A stretch of DNA of 64,000 bases, taken from positions 124,001-188,000 of the forward strand of contig CAZRCG010000002.1 of the NCBI GenBank assembly GCA_964598565.1, given 5' to 3'. Under the pieces are notes generated by a model that saw only the letters and a program-made list of their open reading frames with translations, had not been told where the DNA came from and made no database searches. This stretch comes from CAZRCG01 sp964598565. GTDB lineage: Bacteria; Bdellovibrionota; UBA2394. Position 1 is the first letter of the stretch. Each line of letters starts with the position of its first letter. Shown here in pieces: positions 42,387 through 50,431 of this stretch. Position numbers and translations under genes: made by a program.

Positions 42387-44840
42387 TCAGCGCCCACTAT
42401 TCAAAACTTGCCCCAAAATACTTACTCCTCGAAGACAAACTGAGCGCATTCGATGCCATATATGAACCTTCCTTCGAACTTCAGATATCTCTTGATCGTA
42501 TTCTTCCTGAAAGGCTTTGCTCAGCTCCGGCCATTCTCTTGTGAGAACTACAAGAAACTGATCCAATTCTTGCATTAAATCCCCATCGCTTTTTGGATTC
42601 TTTCCGAAGACCGGATCTCGCGGGCCATAATAGCCACCAAGCTGAGTGAGCTCTCGGTTACCAGAAAAGATCTTCTTTATTCCAAATAGATTAACTAGTT
42701 GCTTCATCGAATACTCTGAAATATGGGATTGATACTCAGAATTGCCTTTGATGATATCGATAATTTTTTTTGTTAGGTCAGGCTCCGTGAAAGCATTTCC
42801 CATCACGTAGCTCAACTCTCGCTCATCCATTGGGCCCCAGTCGACGAAGAGCCTAGCGATACGCGTACGGGAGTAGGCCCGAGAAAGATCAAGTCGCAGC
42901 TCCTTTCTTGCCTCCCTATTTTGCAAGGGCTGCCTTCTAAAAGACTCAAAAATTCTCTCAACCCAAGCATCTTGCCTGTCTAGCTCGCGATCTATTTCGT
43001 CTTGGCTAAGGGGAAGAAGTCGGTCAACGCCATGAATTGCTGTAGGAATTAACTGATGTAGAGCAGAAGCTAAAGCAAACTCCAGGTCGTCGCTCTCTAG
43101 ACGATGCGCCAACGCAAAATCCAGCGCCCAATCAAGCTCTGAGTAATTGGCAAATGGATCACGAAGCACGCGTACGGCGATCTCAAAAGGGCTTAACGTA
43201 GGGGCATCATAGTCATATCGAGTATCGGCAAAGCCACGATCTGTAAGCTCTTGATGAGTTTTCAGGATCTCCTGAGGATCCAGCTTCGGAATAGACTCTG
43301 GAATAAAATCAGGACTTAGCTCACTGGAAAAGTAAATCATCGGAATTCCGAAAGCCTCTGCTTTCGCTCTTCGAAAAGCATGACGCTCTTTGGCCGTGAT
43401 AAGTTCAACTCTAAATTCAGAGATAGGATCATCAACGCGGCGAATTTCTCCGTTCACCCCATAAAGACTATAGAGATCGTCGGCACTGAAATCATCCCCT
43501 AGATCATCACTGGCATCCCAAAAACCAAATCTAGTGAGAGCATGATGTCGGTCTACGCGCTCAATGACTTTCGGATCAAACACAAAATAGTCAATATCAT
43601 GCAGACTGATATGTCGAAGCGCAGGTCTATCCGCCCGAAAGCCAAGACGCTTCCACGGATCAAATGGATGAAAAAGCACGGGGCGATCCAAGAGCCATGA
43701 ATCAACACTTGAATTCTGAGGATATTTAGCTGAACGATAAAAGGGCACATCTTTGCGCCTAAAGAATAATTCTCGCTTAATGGGATCAGGAAAAACTCTA
43801 GGATTGGCTGCATAGCTCGCATGAAACTTTGTCTCTCGTGAAGGAACGGGAAGATAGTTCCAACCCGAAACGGGTGGTTCGGATAGAAAGACCTCCATTC
43901 CACTGTGGGTAAAACGATCTTTATTTTTTGCAGGATCTTTCGTAGTCGCGATGAAATCAGCAATAGGCACGCTCAACCATGAAAGATCACCTTTCTTTCT
44001 GGACGGATCTTCTCTCAGACCAAAATCTCTTTTGTAGTATCTTGCTTGAACCGGAGGAGCTTCAATCAGAATAGTTGATGCCCCCCAGGGATAGGTTTTA
44101 CCGTCTATTGTGATAGTCCGCTTTCCAAAGGCGTAGAGATCAGCGCTCTCAAGGCCCATCAAGAGATAAGGCAAAAAGTCGATACCTGCCTCTTTGTCAA
44201 CGGTCATAGATTTTAACTCAACATAATCGCCGATAGCCACAGCGTGACCATTGATCGTCCTAAGCTCTGGAACGATGGCTGGTGCTTCACCAAGATTTTT
44301 TTCAATATCGAGCAACTGATTGGCAGGAAGGTCACCCTTTCTTACCACTCGAAAAAGGGCATGTATTCTAGAAAGATCATTCTCTTCGATGACCATAATG
44401 GAGGCTGAAACGCCGCTGTACATATCGCGCTCACCCTTTGCTATCTCCAAAATATCGGGACGCTTTCGAGAAAAGTGGGCTTCATATTGATCCAACCAAA
44501 ACTGCCTCGCCCAGGAATAAATATTTGGAACCCAAGAAATGTAGGTGGATGTTGACTGAGGCAAAACATCGCCTTGCGTACGCAGGTTGCCCTCCCGTTG
44601 TTGGATGATAATCATATCAAAAACTTTGAGTCCGCTTTCTGTTGGAATGCGAAGCTTACGAATACGCACGACACTGCCATCAATGATGCGCCAGTAATCC
44701 ACTACCCTTCCACTTTCATCTCGGACAAGACCTTGGTCTTGATAAGTCTCAATGCCCGAACGAAAAGTTTGGGGTCCGCTATAGAATCCATCCTTGCTGG
44801 CAATGAGCAAAGAGGCCGCCATCGTTAGAAGCCCTACCAT
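42387..44840 (-). CDS. Large uncharacterised, probably exported protein
   Basis: 817 residues, not recognised. The N-terminus (VGLLTMAASLLIASKDGFYSG) may be a short signal peptide. An internal ATG at 44822 (MAASLLIAS) has AGGG nine bases upstream and may be the real start. The first half is rich in aromatic and charged residues (YISWVPNIYSWARQFWLDQY, then HPFDPWKRLGFRADRPALRH); the second half is helical (for example LDWALDFALAHRLESDDLEF). It resembles the large exported orphan proteins of predatory bacteria, but no domain is certain. It converges on tetR with an 11-bp gap. Confidence 0.55.
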   Translation of the reverse strand: MVGLLTMAASLLIASKDGFYSGPQTFRSGIETYQDQGLVRDESGRVVDYWRIIDGSVVRIRKLRIPTESGLKVFDMIIIQQREGNLRTQGDVLPQSTSTYISWVPNIYSWARQFWLDQYEAHFSRKRPDILEIAKGERDMYSGVSASIMVIEENDLSRIHALFRVVRKGDLPANQLLDIEKNLGEAPAIVPELRTINGHAVAIGDYVELKSMTVDKEAGIDFLPYLLMGLESADLYAFGKRTITIDGKTYPWGASTILIEAPPVQARYYKRDFGLREDPSRKKGDLSWLSVPIADFIATTKDPAKNKDRFTHSGMEVFLSEPPVSGWNYLPVPSRETKFHASYAANPRVFPDPIKRELFFRRKDVPFYRSAKYPQNSSVDSWLLDRPVLFHPFDPWKRLGFRADRPALRHISLHDIDYFVFDPKVIERVDRHHALTRFGFWDASDDLGDDFSADDLYSLYGVNGEIRRVDDPISEFRVELITAKERHAFRRAKAEAFGIPMIYFSSELSPDFIPESIPKLDPQEILKTHQELTDRGFADTRYDYDAPTLSPFEIAVRVLRDPFANYSELDWALDFALAHRLESDDLEFALASALHQLIPTAIHGVDRLLPLSQDEIDRELDRQDAWVERIFESFRRQPLQNREARKELRLDLSRAYSRTRIARLFVDWGPMDERELSYVMGNAFTEPDLTKKIIDIIKGNSEYQSHISEYSMKQLVNLFGIKKIFSGNRELTQLGGYYGPRDPVFGKNPKSDGDLMQELDQFLVVLTREWPELSKAFQEEYDQEISEVRRKVHIWHRMRSVCLRGVSILGQVLNSGR

Positions 44841-44924
44841 AGCCTTCTAGAAAGCAATATTTGTGCCCACTACAAGCGAATTGACTCACATTAAAGGATA
44901 CCGAAGGGCCCTTATAAGAGGCCT

Positions 44925-45011
44925 AAAGCGCCATTTTCTCGAAACTCACCTTTTCCAGCCACAGTCAAAGTAGCTGGAGCCCCGGGGAAGGTTGAACAAG
45001 GGGCAGCTTGA
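44925..45011 (+). pseudogene. Remnant of an HNH-endonuclease linker
   Basis: The reading PFSRNSPFPATVKVAGAPGK here matches PFPLNSPFPATVK in the linker of the HNH gene at 39.5-40.7 kb. NSPFPATVK is identical, and the DNA matches over 23 bases (44946-44968 against about 40347-40369). No HNH core follows. It looks like the scar of a second HNH gene lost by deletion. The rest of 44841-45092 contains a repeated TTGAACAAGG (about 44992-45026) and nothing else I recognise. Confidence 0.55.
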
Positions 45012-45092
45012 ACAAGGTTGATGTCTTACACACAGTCTGCTAGTTGGCGTCCAATTTTGACACTTTAAAGCATATCAGATAGGCTTTTTTGT

Positions 45093-45299
45093 ATGCGCAC
45101 TACGCTGGACATTCCTATCGAGTTAATGGAAGAGGCCAAGAAACTTTTGGGTTTTAAGTCAAAGACCGATGTTTTGATTTTCTCATTGCGAGAGTTGATT
45201 CGGCAGAAAAAGATTGAAGAGCTCAAGTCGCTTGCGGGGCGCATTGAACTGAACCTCGATTTAGATCGTCTTCGAAAGCGATCGCGAAAAAAACGATGA
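45093..45299 (+). CDS. vapB: VapB-type antitoxin
   Basis: 68 residues with the profile of the type II VapB antitoxin family that begins MRTTLDIPIELMEEAKKL, a ribbon-helix-helix DNA-binding domain. The basic tail (RLRKRSRKKR) would wrap the toxin. It overlaps the toxin gene by ATGA. Antitoxins of this kind repress their own promoter, and the AT-rich stretch just upstream may be the operator. Confidence 0.88.
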   Translation: MRTTLDIPIELMEEAKKLLGFKSKTDVLIFSLRELIRQKKIEELKSLAGRIELNLDLDRLRKRSRKKR

Positions 45300-45679
45300 T
45301 CGTCGTTGATACTTCTGTTTGGATCTCATTCTTTAGAAATGATGATCACAACCTTGTTCAGACGCTCCATCAACTCTTAGATGACCGCAGAGTTTTATTG
45401 GCCATTCCTACAAGGATTGAAATTCTTTCTGGAGCCGGAAAACGTGATCAACCAAAGCTTCGGAAAGTATTTTCAGCTCTTCCACTTTTAGTTCCTGAAT
45501 TTGAAGACTGGGAACTGATAGAAGGCTGGGTCACGATTGCCTCAGAGAGAGGAGATCGATTCGGTGTAGCAGATCTTCTGATTGCCGCCTTATGTGCCCG
45601 TCATTCGGCGAAACTATGGAGCTTGGATAATGATTTTGAGCGAATGGAGAGATTAGGCTTTATCAAACGGATGATTTAA
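45296..45679 (+). CDS. vapC: VapC-type PIN-domain ribonuclease toxin
   Basis: 127 residues. PIN-domain acidic residues are present: D5 in IVVDTSVW, E in TRIEILSGAG, D in RFGVADLLIAALCARH, and D in LWSLDNDFERM. VapC toxins cut RNA, often tRNA or rRNA loops, when freed from VapB. The pair is intact, unlike the PIN remnant at 9.0-9.1 kb. Confidence 0.93.
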   Translation: MIVVDTSVWISFFRNDDHNLVQTLHQLLDDRRVLLAIPTRIEILSGAGKRDQPKLRKVFSALPLLVPEFEDWELIEGWVTIASERGDRFGVADLLIAALCARHSAKLWSLDNDFERMERLGFIKRMI

Positions 45680-45727
45680 TCCCCAAAGGCTGTGGCTAGG
45701 CCCTAATGTCAGAGCCGATTTGCTGCG

Positions 45728-45752
45728 TTTGGCATCACGATTTTTTGCCAAA
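45728..45752. promoter_or_regulatory. Inverted repeat upstream of the cco operon
   Basis: TTTGGCA (45728-45734) and TGCCAAA (45746-45752) form a 7-bp stem around an 11-base loop, between vapC and ccoS. No T-run follows. It may be an operator for the cbb3 operon or a weak terminator for vapBC. I see no clear FNR box (TTGAT-N4-ATCAA) here. Confidence 0.35.
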
Positions 45753-45795
45753 TCAGGGCTAGCACTACTAAAAAATTTTTCTTTACGTAAAGGTA

Positions 45796-46050
45796 ATGCC
45801 ACAGCCGAGAGCCTCACTACTTTCTATTTTTTTCCCTACGCTTCCACTAGCCAAGCGTTCTGTCTGGCTTCACACTATTTTTGGTGTGAATGCCCTATTT
45901 ATTATAATTGCGGCTGCCATAGTTTTATTGGCTGCTTTGGTCGCGCTTTTTGTGTGGGCTCTTCGAGATAATCAGTTTGAGGATCTTGAGAATCCAGGTC
46001 GACGTATTCTTTTGGAGGACATGAATGAACAATCCGAATCCCGTCATTGA
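45796..46050 (+). CDS. ccoS: cbb3 oxidase maturation protein CcoS
   Basis: 84 residues. The family core is the membrane helix FIIIAAAIVLLAALVALFVWAL followed by RDNQFEDLENPGRRIL, the conserved CcoS ending (R-x-x-QF-D-L-x-x-P-x-x-RIL). CcoS is needed to insert cofactors into the cbb3 oxidase. The ATG at 45796 gives a 30-residue extension that CcoS normally lacks; the GTG at 45886 would start right at the helix. Neither has a good ribosome binding site. It overlaps ccoNO by 26 bp. Confidence 0.8.
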   Translation: MPQPRASLLSIFFPTLPLAKRSVWLHTIFGVNALFIIIAAAIVLLAALVALFVWALRDNQFEDLENPGRRILLEDMNEQSESRH

Positions 46051-48214
46051 ACGCTTTCAGTATGATGACAAAATTTCCCGACAATTTTTTTGGGCCACCC
46101 TAATATGGGGATTCATAGGAATGCTGGTGGGACTCTTGTTGGCATTCCAAATGATCGACTGGAGACTCAATTTCGGCTTGGAATGGTTTACCTTCGGCCG
46201 GCTGCGCCCTCTGCATACGAATGCGGTCGTATTTGCCTTTGCGGCAAATGGCTTTTTTCTAGCGTGTTACTACTCGACGCAGCGATTGTTAAAAACACGA
46301 ATGTTTTCTGACTTGATGAGTCAGATTCACTTTTGGGGCTGGCAACTCATTATATTAGCCGCGGCCATCGCCTTTCCCCTGGGACTCACCCAGGGTCGCG
46401 AATACGCCGAGCTTATTTGGCCCATCGATATTGCAGTCGCTCTCATTTGGGTCATCTTTGCCGTCAATTTCTTCATGACCATTAAGATACGCCGCGAGCG
46501 ACATATTTATGTCGCTCTATGGTTTTATATTGCCTCGATCTTGGCGATCGCCATGCTTCATATTGTTAACAACCTTCAACTGCCCGCTTCGTGGACTCTA
46601 TCGTACTCTGTCTATTCGGGAGTCGCTGATGCGCTTGTGCAGTGGTGGTATGGACACAATGCCGTCGGATTTCTTCTCACCACGCCTTTTCTTGGATTGA
46701 TGTATTACTTTTTGCCCAAGGCGGCCAATAAACCTATCTTCTCCTATCGACTTTCAATCATTCACTTCTGGGGACTCGTGTTTATCTATATTTGGGCAGG
46801 GCCTCATCACCTTTATTATTCGGCTCTGCCCGAGTGGGTTCAGTCGCTTGGCATGGTTTTTAGTATCATGCTGCTCGCTCCATCGTGGGGCGGTATGCTC
46901 AATGGCCTCTATACCCTTCGCGGTGCCTGGCACAAAGTACGAGAAGAACCCGTTCTCAAATTTTTTGTCGCGGCGGTAACCGCTTACGGAATGGCGACCT
47001 TCGAAGGCCCTCTCATGTCGATCAAAGTTGTGAATCGCATTTCTCATTTCACGGACTGGACCATCGCTCACGTGCATGTCGGCGCACTCGGATGGGTGGG
47101 CTTCATGATTTTTGGTATGGCCTATTATCTTGTGCCTAAGCTGTGGAATACCGAACTCTACAGTAAACGCTTAGCCAATGTTCATTTCTGGATTGGACTC
47201 ATAGGCATTGTACTTTACGCCTTGAGCATGTGGACATCAGGCGTATCGCAGGCGCTCATGTGGTTTGCCACAAACCCCGATGGAACGCTGGCCTATCCTG
47301 ATTTCATGGAAATCGTTATCGCCAATATACCGATGCTCTGGATTCGAGCTCTCGGAGGTACTCTGTATATCGCGAGTATCGTCATCATGTTTTACAATCT
47401 CTATAAAAGTATTGTAGGCAAATCAATCGCTGAAGAAAAAGTGTATGAGGCCCCAAGACTTTCAGCTCTCACACCTATTGATCTAGCCAAAGAGGAACTC
47501 TTTCAAATTGATGGACGCCCCAAGGGACGATTTTTGTCTGGCGCTCATCGTATGCTTGAAGGCTGGCCTCTCGCATTCACGGCCTTGTCGTTCATCGCAT
47601 TGTCTGTGGGTGGACTAATTCAGATTGTACCTATGATTTTGACAGAACATCAGGCTCCTCTTCAAGTAAACGTAAAGCCCTATACCCCTCTGGAGCTCGC
47701 TGGACGTGATATTTATATTCGTGAGGGTTGTTACAACTGTCATTCGCAGCAAGTACGACCCATTGTTGAAGAAGAACTCCGTTATGGGCCTGTCTCTCGC
47801 GCCTACGAGTATATTCACGACCGTCCATTTCAATGGGGTTCCAAACGGACCGGGCCGGATATTCATCGCATTGGAGGCAAATACCCAGACCTCTGGCATT
47901 ATCGACATTTTGAAGATCCTCGTTCGACGTCTCCAAAGTCATTGATGCCCGCGTACCCATGGCTAATGGAGCGAGAACTTAAGATTCACAATATTCCCGC
48001 TCGGCTTAAAGTTCTGAAGAAGCTCGGAACACCCTATAGTGCAGACGATATTGCGAATGCAAAGAAGCTACTTCAGGCTCAGGCGTCTGAAATAGCCGCT
48101 CGGCTCAAAGAGCAAGGTGGCATAACCAATACAGAAGACAAAGAAATCGTCGCTATGATTGCTTACCTTCAACGCCTTGGAAAAGATGCGACCGCCCTGG
48201 AGAAAAAGAAATGA
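46025..48214 (+). CDS. ccoNO: cbb3-type cytochrome c oxidase, fused subunits CcoN and CcoO
   Basis: 729 residues joining two proteins that are separate in most bacteria. Residues 1 to about 500 are CcoN, the copper- and haem b-containing catalytic subunit with twelve or more membrane helices: LRPLHTNAVVFAFAANG has a haem ligand histidine, and WTIAHVHVGALGWVGFMIFG lies near the binuclear centre. Residues about 530-729 are CcoO, with one membrane helix and one c-type haem site CYNCH (569-573) in REGCYNCHSQQVRP, plus GPDIHRIGGKYPDLW and LMPAYPWL. The enzyme reduces oxygen to water with high affinity and pumps protons. ccoQ overlaps its end by ATGA. Confidence 0.95.
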   Translation: MNNPNPVIERFQYDDKISRQFFWATLIWGFIGMLVGLLLAFQMIDWRLNFGLEWFTFGRLRPLHTNAVVFAFAANGFFLACYYSTQRLLKTRMFSDLMSQIHFWGWQLIILAAAIAFPLGLTQGREYAELIWPIDIAVALIWVIFAVNFFMTIKIRRERHIYVALWFYIASILAIAMLHIVNNLQLPASWTLSYSVYSGVADALVQWWYGHNAVGFLLTTPFLGLMYYFLPKAANKPIFSYRLSIIHFWGLVFIYIWAGPHHLYYSALPEWVQSLGMVFSIMLLAPSWGGMLNGLYTLRGAWHKVREEPVLKFFVAAVTAYGMATFEGPLMSIKVVNRISHFTDWTIAHVHVGALGWVGFMIFGMAYYLVPKLWNTELYSKRLANVHFWIGLIGIVLYALSMWTSGVSQALMWFATNPDGTLAYPDFMEIVIANIPMLWIRALGGTLYIASIVIMFYNLYKSIVGKSIAEEKVYEAPRLSALTPIDLAKEELFQIDGRPKGRFLSGAHRMLEGWPLAFTALSFIALSVGGLIQIVPMILTEHQAPLQVNVKPYTPLELAGRDIYIREGCYNCHSQQVRPIVEEELRYGPVSRAYEYIHDRPFQWGSKRTGPDIHRIGGKYPDLWHYRHFEDPRSTSPKSLMPAYPWLMERELKIHNIPARLKVLKKLGTPYSADDIANAKKLLQAQASEIAARLKEQGGITNTEDKEIVAMIAYLQRLGKDATALEKKK

Positions 48215-48417
48215 TACGAGCTCTTTTAGAACATGCCAGCAATCCCTCGTTTGGGATTGCAGCTCTCATGCTCTTATTTTCTATTTTTGTAGGTATTTTA
48301 TGGTGGACCTATATAGTTATACCGAAGTCGCTCCATCACAGCCATGCGCAAATTCCACTGAACGACGAACTCCAGATCGAACAGAAGGACCGACCACCAT
48401 TTAGGGAGACCTTATGA
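48211..48417 (+). CDS. ccoQ: CcoQ-like small subunit of cbb3 oxidase
   Basis: 68 residues with one membrane helix (IAALMLLFSIFVGILWWTYIV) and a soluble tail ending FRETL. Sequence is poorly conserved in CcoQ; the call rests on size, helix and its place between ccoNO (ATGA overlap) and ccoP (ATGA overlap). It stabilises the assembled oxidase. Confidence 0.75.
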   Translation: MIRALLEHASNPSFGIAALMLLFSIFVGILWWTYIVIPKSLHHSHAQIPLNDELQIEQKDRPPFRETL

Positions 48418-48989
48418 CTCAAGATAATAACGATGACAACAAAGATAAGCTTCGTTCGCATGCCTATGATGGCATTCAAGAATATGACAATCAACTCCCG
48501 CGATGGTGGGTCCAATTATTCTGGATTACGATTATTTTTTCGGGCGCCTATCTTTACTACTATCATTTTCGCAGTGAAGACGTAGGCCTCGATCAAGAAT
48601 ATAGAGTCGAAAAAAAGAAGAGCGAGCAAGCGGCGCTACTACGACCTGATCCATCTCAAAGTATTACCGAAGAAAAACTGCTAGCCCTTACGAAAGACCC
48701 GAGCGTACTCAGCGAAGGTAAGGCCTTATTTGCTGAGAAATGCCTATCATGCCACGGCGCACACGGTGAAGGGTTGGTTGGCCCCAACTTAACAGACAAC
48801 TACTGGATTCATGGAAGTTCTATGAAGGCCATCGTATCTGTCATTCGTAATGGAGTTCCCGCGAAAGGCATGATTCCTTGGGCGAGCCTCATGACAGCCG
48901 ATCAAATTCATGCGTCAGCGGCCTATATAAAGTCTATACAAGGAACTCAGCCGAAGAATCCCAAAGCTCCTGAAGGGAAACCTGAATAA
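48414..48989 (+). CDS. ccoP: cbb3 oxidase subunit CcoP, single-haem short form
   Basis: 191 residues. The N-terminal part is CcoP-like: HAYDGIQEYDNQLPRWWVQLF, then a membrane helix with SGAYLYYYHF. One c-type haem motif CLSCH is at about 110-114, with its methionine ligand in KGMIPWASLMT. Classical CcoP proteins have two haem c domains and about 300 residues, so one domain is missing here. Single-haem CcoP is known with CcoNO fusions in other groups, so this is probably a real subtype, not a truncation; the frame closes cleanly before ccoG. Confidence 0.88.
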   Translation: MTQDNNDDNKDKLRSHAYDGIQEYDNQLPRWWVQLFWITIIFSGAYLYYYHFRSEDVGLDQEYRVEKKKSEQAALLRPDPSQSITEEKLLALTKDPSVLSEGKALFAEKCLSCHGAHGEGLVGPNLTDNYWIHGSSMKAIVSVIRNGVPAKGMIPWASLMTADQIHASAAYIKSIQGTQPKNPKAPEGKPE

Positions 48990-48992
48990 CCT

Positions 48993-50423
48993 ATGAGCTC
49001 TTACGTTGACTTATCGACCGTTGAACATGATGGAAAACGAAAATGGGTATATCCCATCGTAAGAAAGGGCCTGTGGTATTATCGCCGGTTTCTTGTTGCG
49101 ATGGGTCTCATCGCATTTTTGTTGATCACTCCATGGACGACAGTAGATGGCCGACAAAGTCTTCTCATCGATTTTTTAAACTTTCGCATTTTATTTTTTG
49201 GAATGACCTTCCATGCCAGCGAGGCGATTGTCATTCTGGGTCTCTTATTTACTGTTATTGCCATTATTCTATTGCTGACGGCCATCTTTGGCCGTGTTTT
49301 TTGCGGATGGGCTTGTCCGCAAACCGTGTTCATGGAATTTGTTTACAGACCGATTGAGAAATTATTCGAAGGAGAAGGTGCCTCTCAGAAGCAATTTCAC
49401 TCTCGACCCTTAGCCGATCGCTTCTTAGTTACAGGTTCGAAATACGCCATTTTTTTGGTGGTTAGTTTAATCATCAGCAATACTCTCATCGCCTATTTTT
49501 TTGGCGCCCACCATCTCATCGATATGATGAGAGAAGGTCCTCACCTTCACTGGAAACCTTTTGTAGGGATGTCGGTGGTTACCGGTATTATTTTGTTTCA
49601 GTTTGCCTGGTTCCGAGAGCAAGTGTGCACCTTTATCTGCCCTTACGGTCGACTACAATCGCTGCTACTCGACAAAGATTCTCTCATCGTTGCCTATGAT
49701 GCACGCCGAGGGGAGCCCAGAGGCAAGATGGTAGCGAAAACGACTGAAGACTTAAGTAGCCATTCAGAACCTGTCCGAGGCGATTGTGTCGATTGCAAAC
49801 TATGTATTGCCGTATGCCCCACGGGCATTGATATTCGCCAAGGATTGCAGCTCGAATGCGTCTCATGCACGCAATGTATCGATGCGTGTGACTCCATAAT
49901 GAACAAGCTGAACAGACCCACGGGGCTTATTCGTTACGATACCGAGTCTCGTCTCGAAGGTAAGCCTCTGAGAATTTTACGACCTCGCCTCTTTATTTAT
50001 GGCATACTCTTTAGTTTGGGAGCCTCGTTACTCTTTGGATTTGGGTATAATCGCAGTTGGGCAAAAGCCACTCTTCACCGAGAGACATCCACCACTCTTT
50101 TCACCAAAGACAGTGAAGGAAAAATCATCAATACGCTGCGCCTCCATATTCAAAGTTTGTCTGATGAGACTACCGTGCTGTCTGTAAAAGCTAAGAGCCC
50201 CGATGGTCTAGAGATTCAGGTTCCCTCGGGAGCGATGTCTTTGAATGCCCACGCCAAGAACACATTGCATATTCTTGCTCTCTTGCCGCAGCAAAGTTTT
50301 ATTGAGCAAAAGGGGCGCATCGCCATCAGTCTAGAAATTACAGCCGAAAAACCCGACATCCCTTCGACGCCGCTCACTCCCCTTGTTCTTGATACGACCC
50401 TCTTTGGCCCAAGCGCGCCGTAG
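48993..50423 (+). CDS. ccoG: cbb3 oxidase accessory protein CcoG
   Basis: 476 residues. A membrane protein with 4Fe-4S motifs: FCGWACPQTVFMEF, CTFICPYGRLQ, then CVDCKLCIAVCPTGIDIRQG and CVSCTQCIDACDSIM. CcoG reduces copper for the oxidase active site. Four or five membrane helices surround them, and a C-terminal Ig-like domain of about 120 residues lies in the periplasm. It follows ccoP by 3 bp. Confidence 0.95.
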   Translation: MSSYVDLSTVEHDGKRKWVYPIVRKGLWYYRRFLVAMGLIAFLLITPWTTVDGRQSLLIDFLNFRILFFGMTFHASEAIVILGLLFTVIAIILLLTAIFGRVFCGWACPQTVFMEFVYRPIEKLFEGEGASQKQFHSRPLADRFLVTGSKYAIFLVVSLIISNTLIAYFFGAHHLIDMMREGPHLHWKPFVGMSVVTGIILFQFAWFREQVCTFICPYGRLQSLLLDKDSLIVAYDARRGEPRGKMVAKTTEDLSSHSEPVRGDCVDCKLCIAVCPTGIDIRQGLQLECVSCTQCIDACDSIMNKLNRPTGLIRYDTESRLEGKPLRILRPRLFIYGILFSLGASLLFGFGYNRSWAKATLHRETSTTLFTKDSEGKIINTLRLHIQSLSDETTVLSVKAKSPDGLEIQVPSGAMSLNAHAKNTLHILALLPQQSFIEQKGRIAISLEITAEKPDIPSTPLTPLVLDTTLFGPSAP

Positions 50424-50431
50424 GAGGCTAA

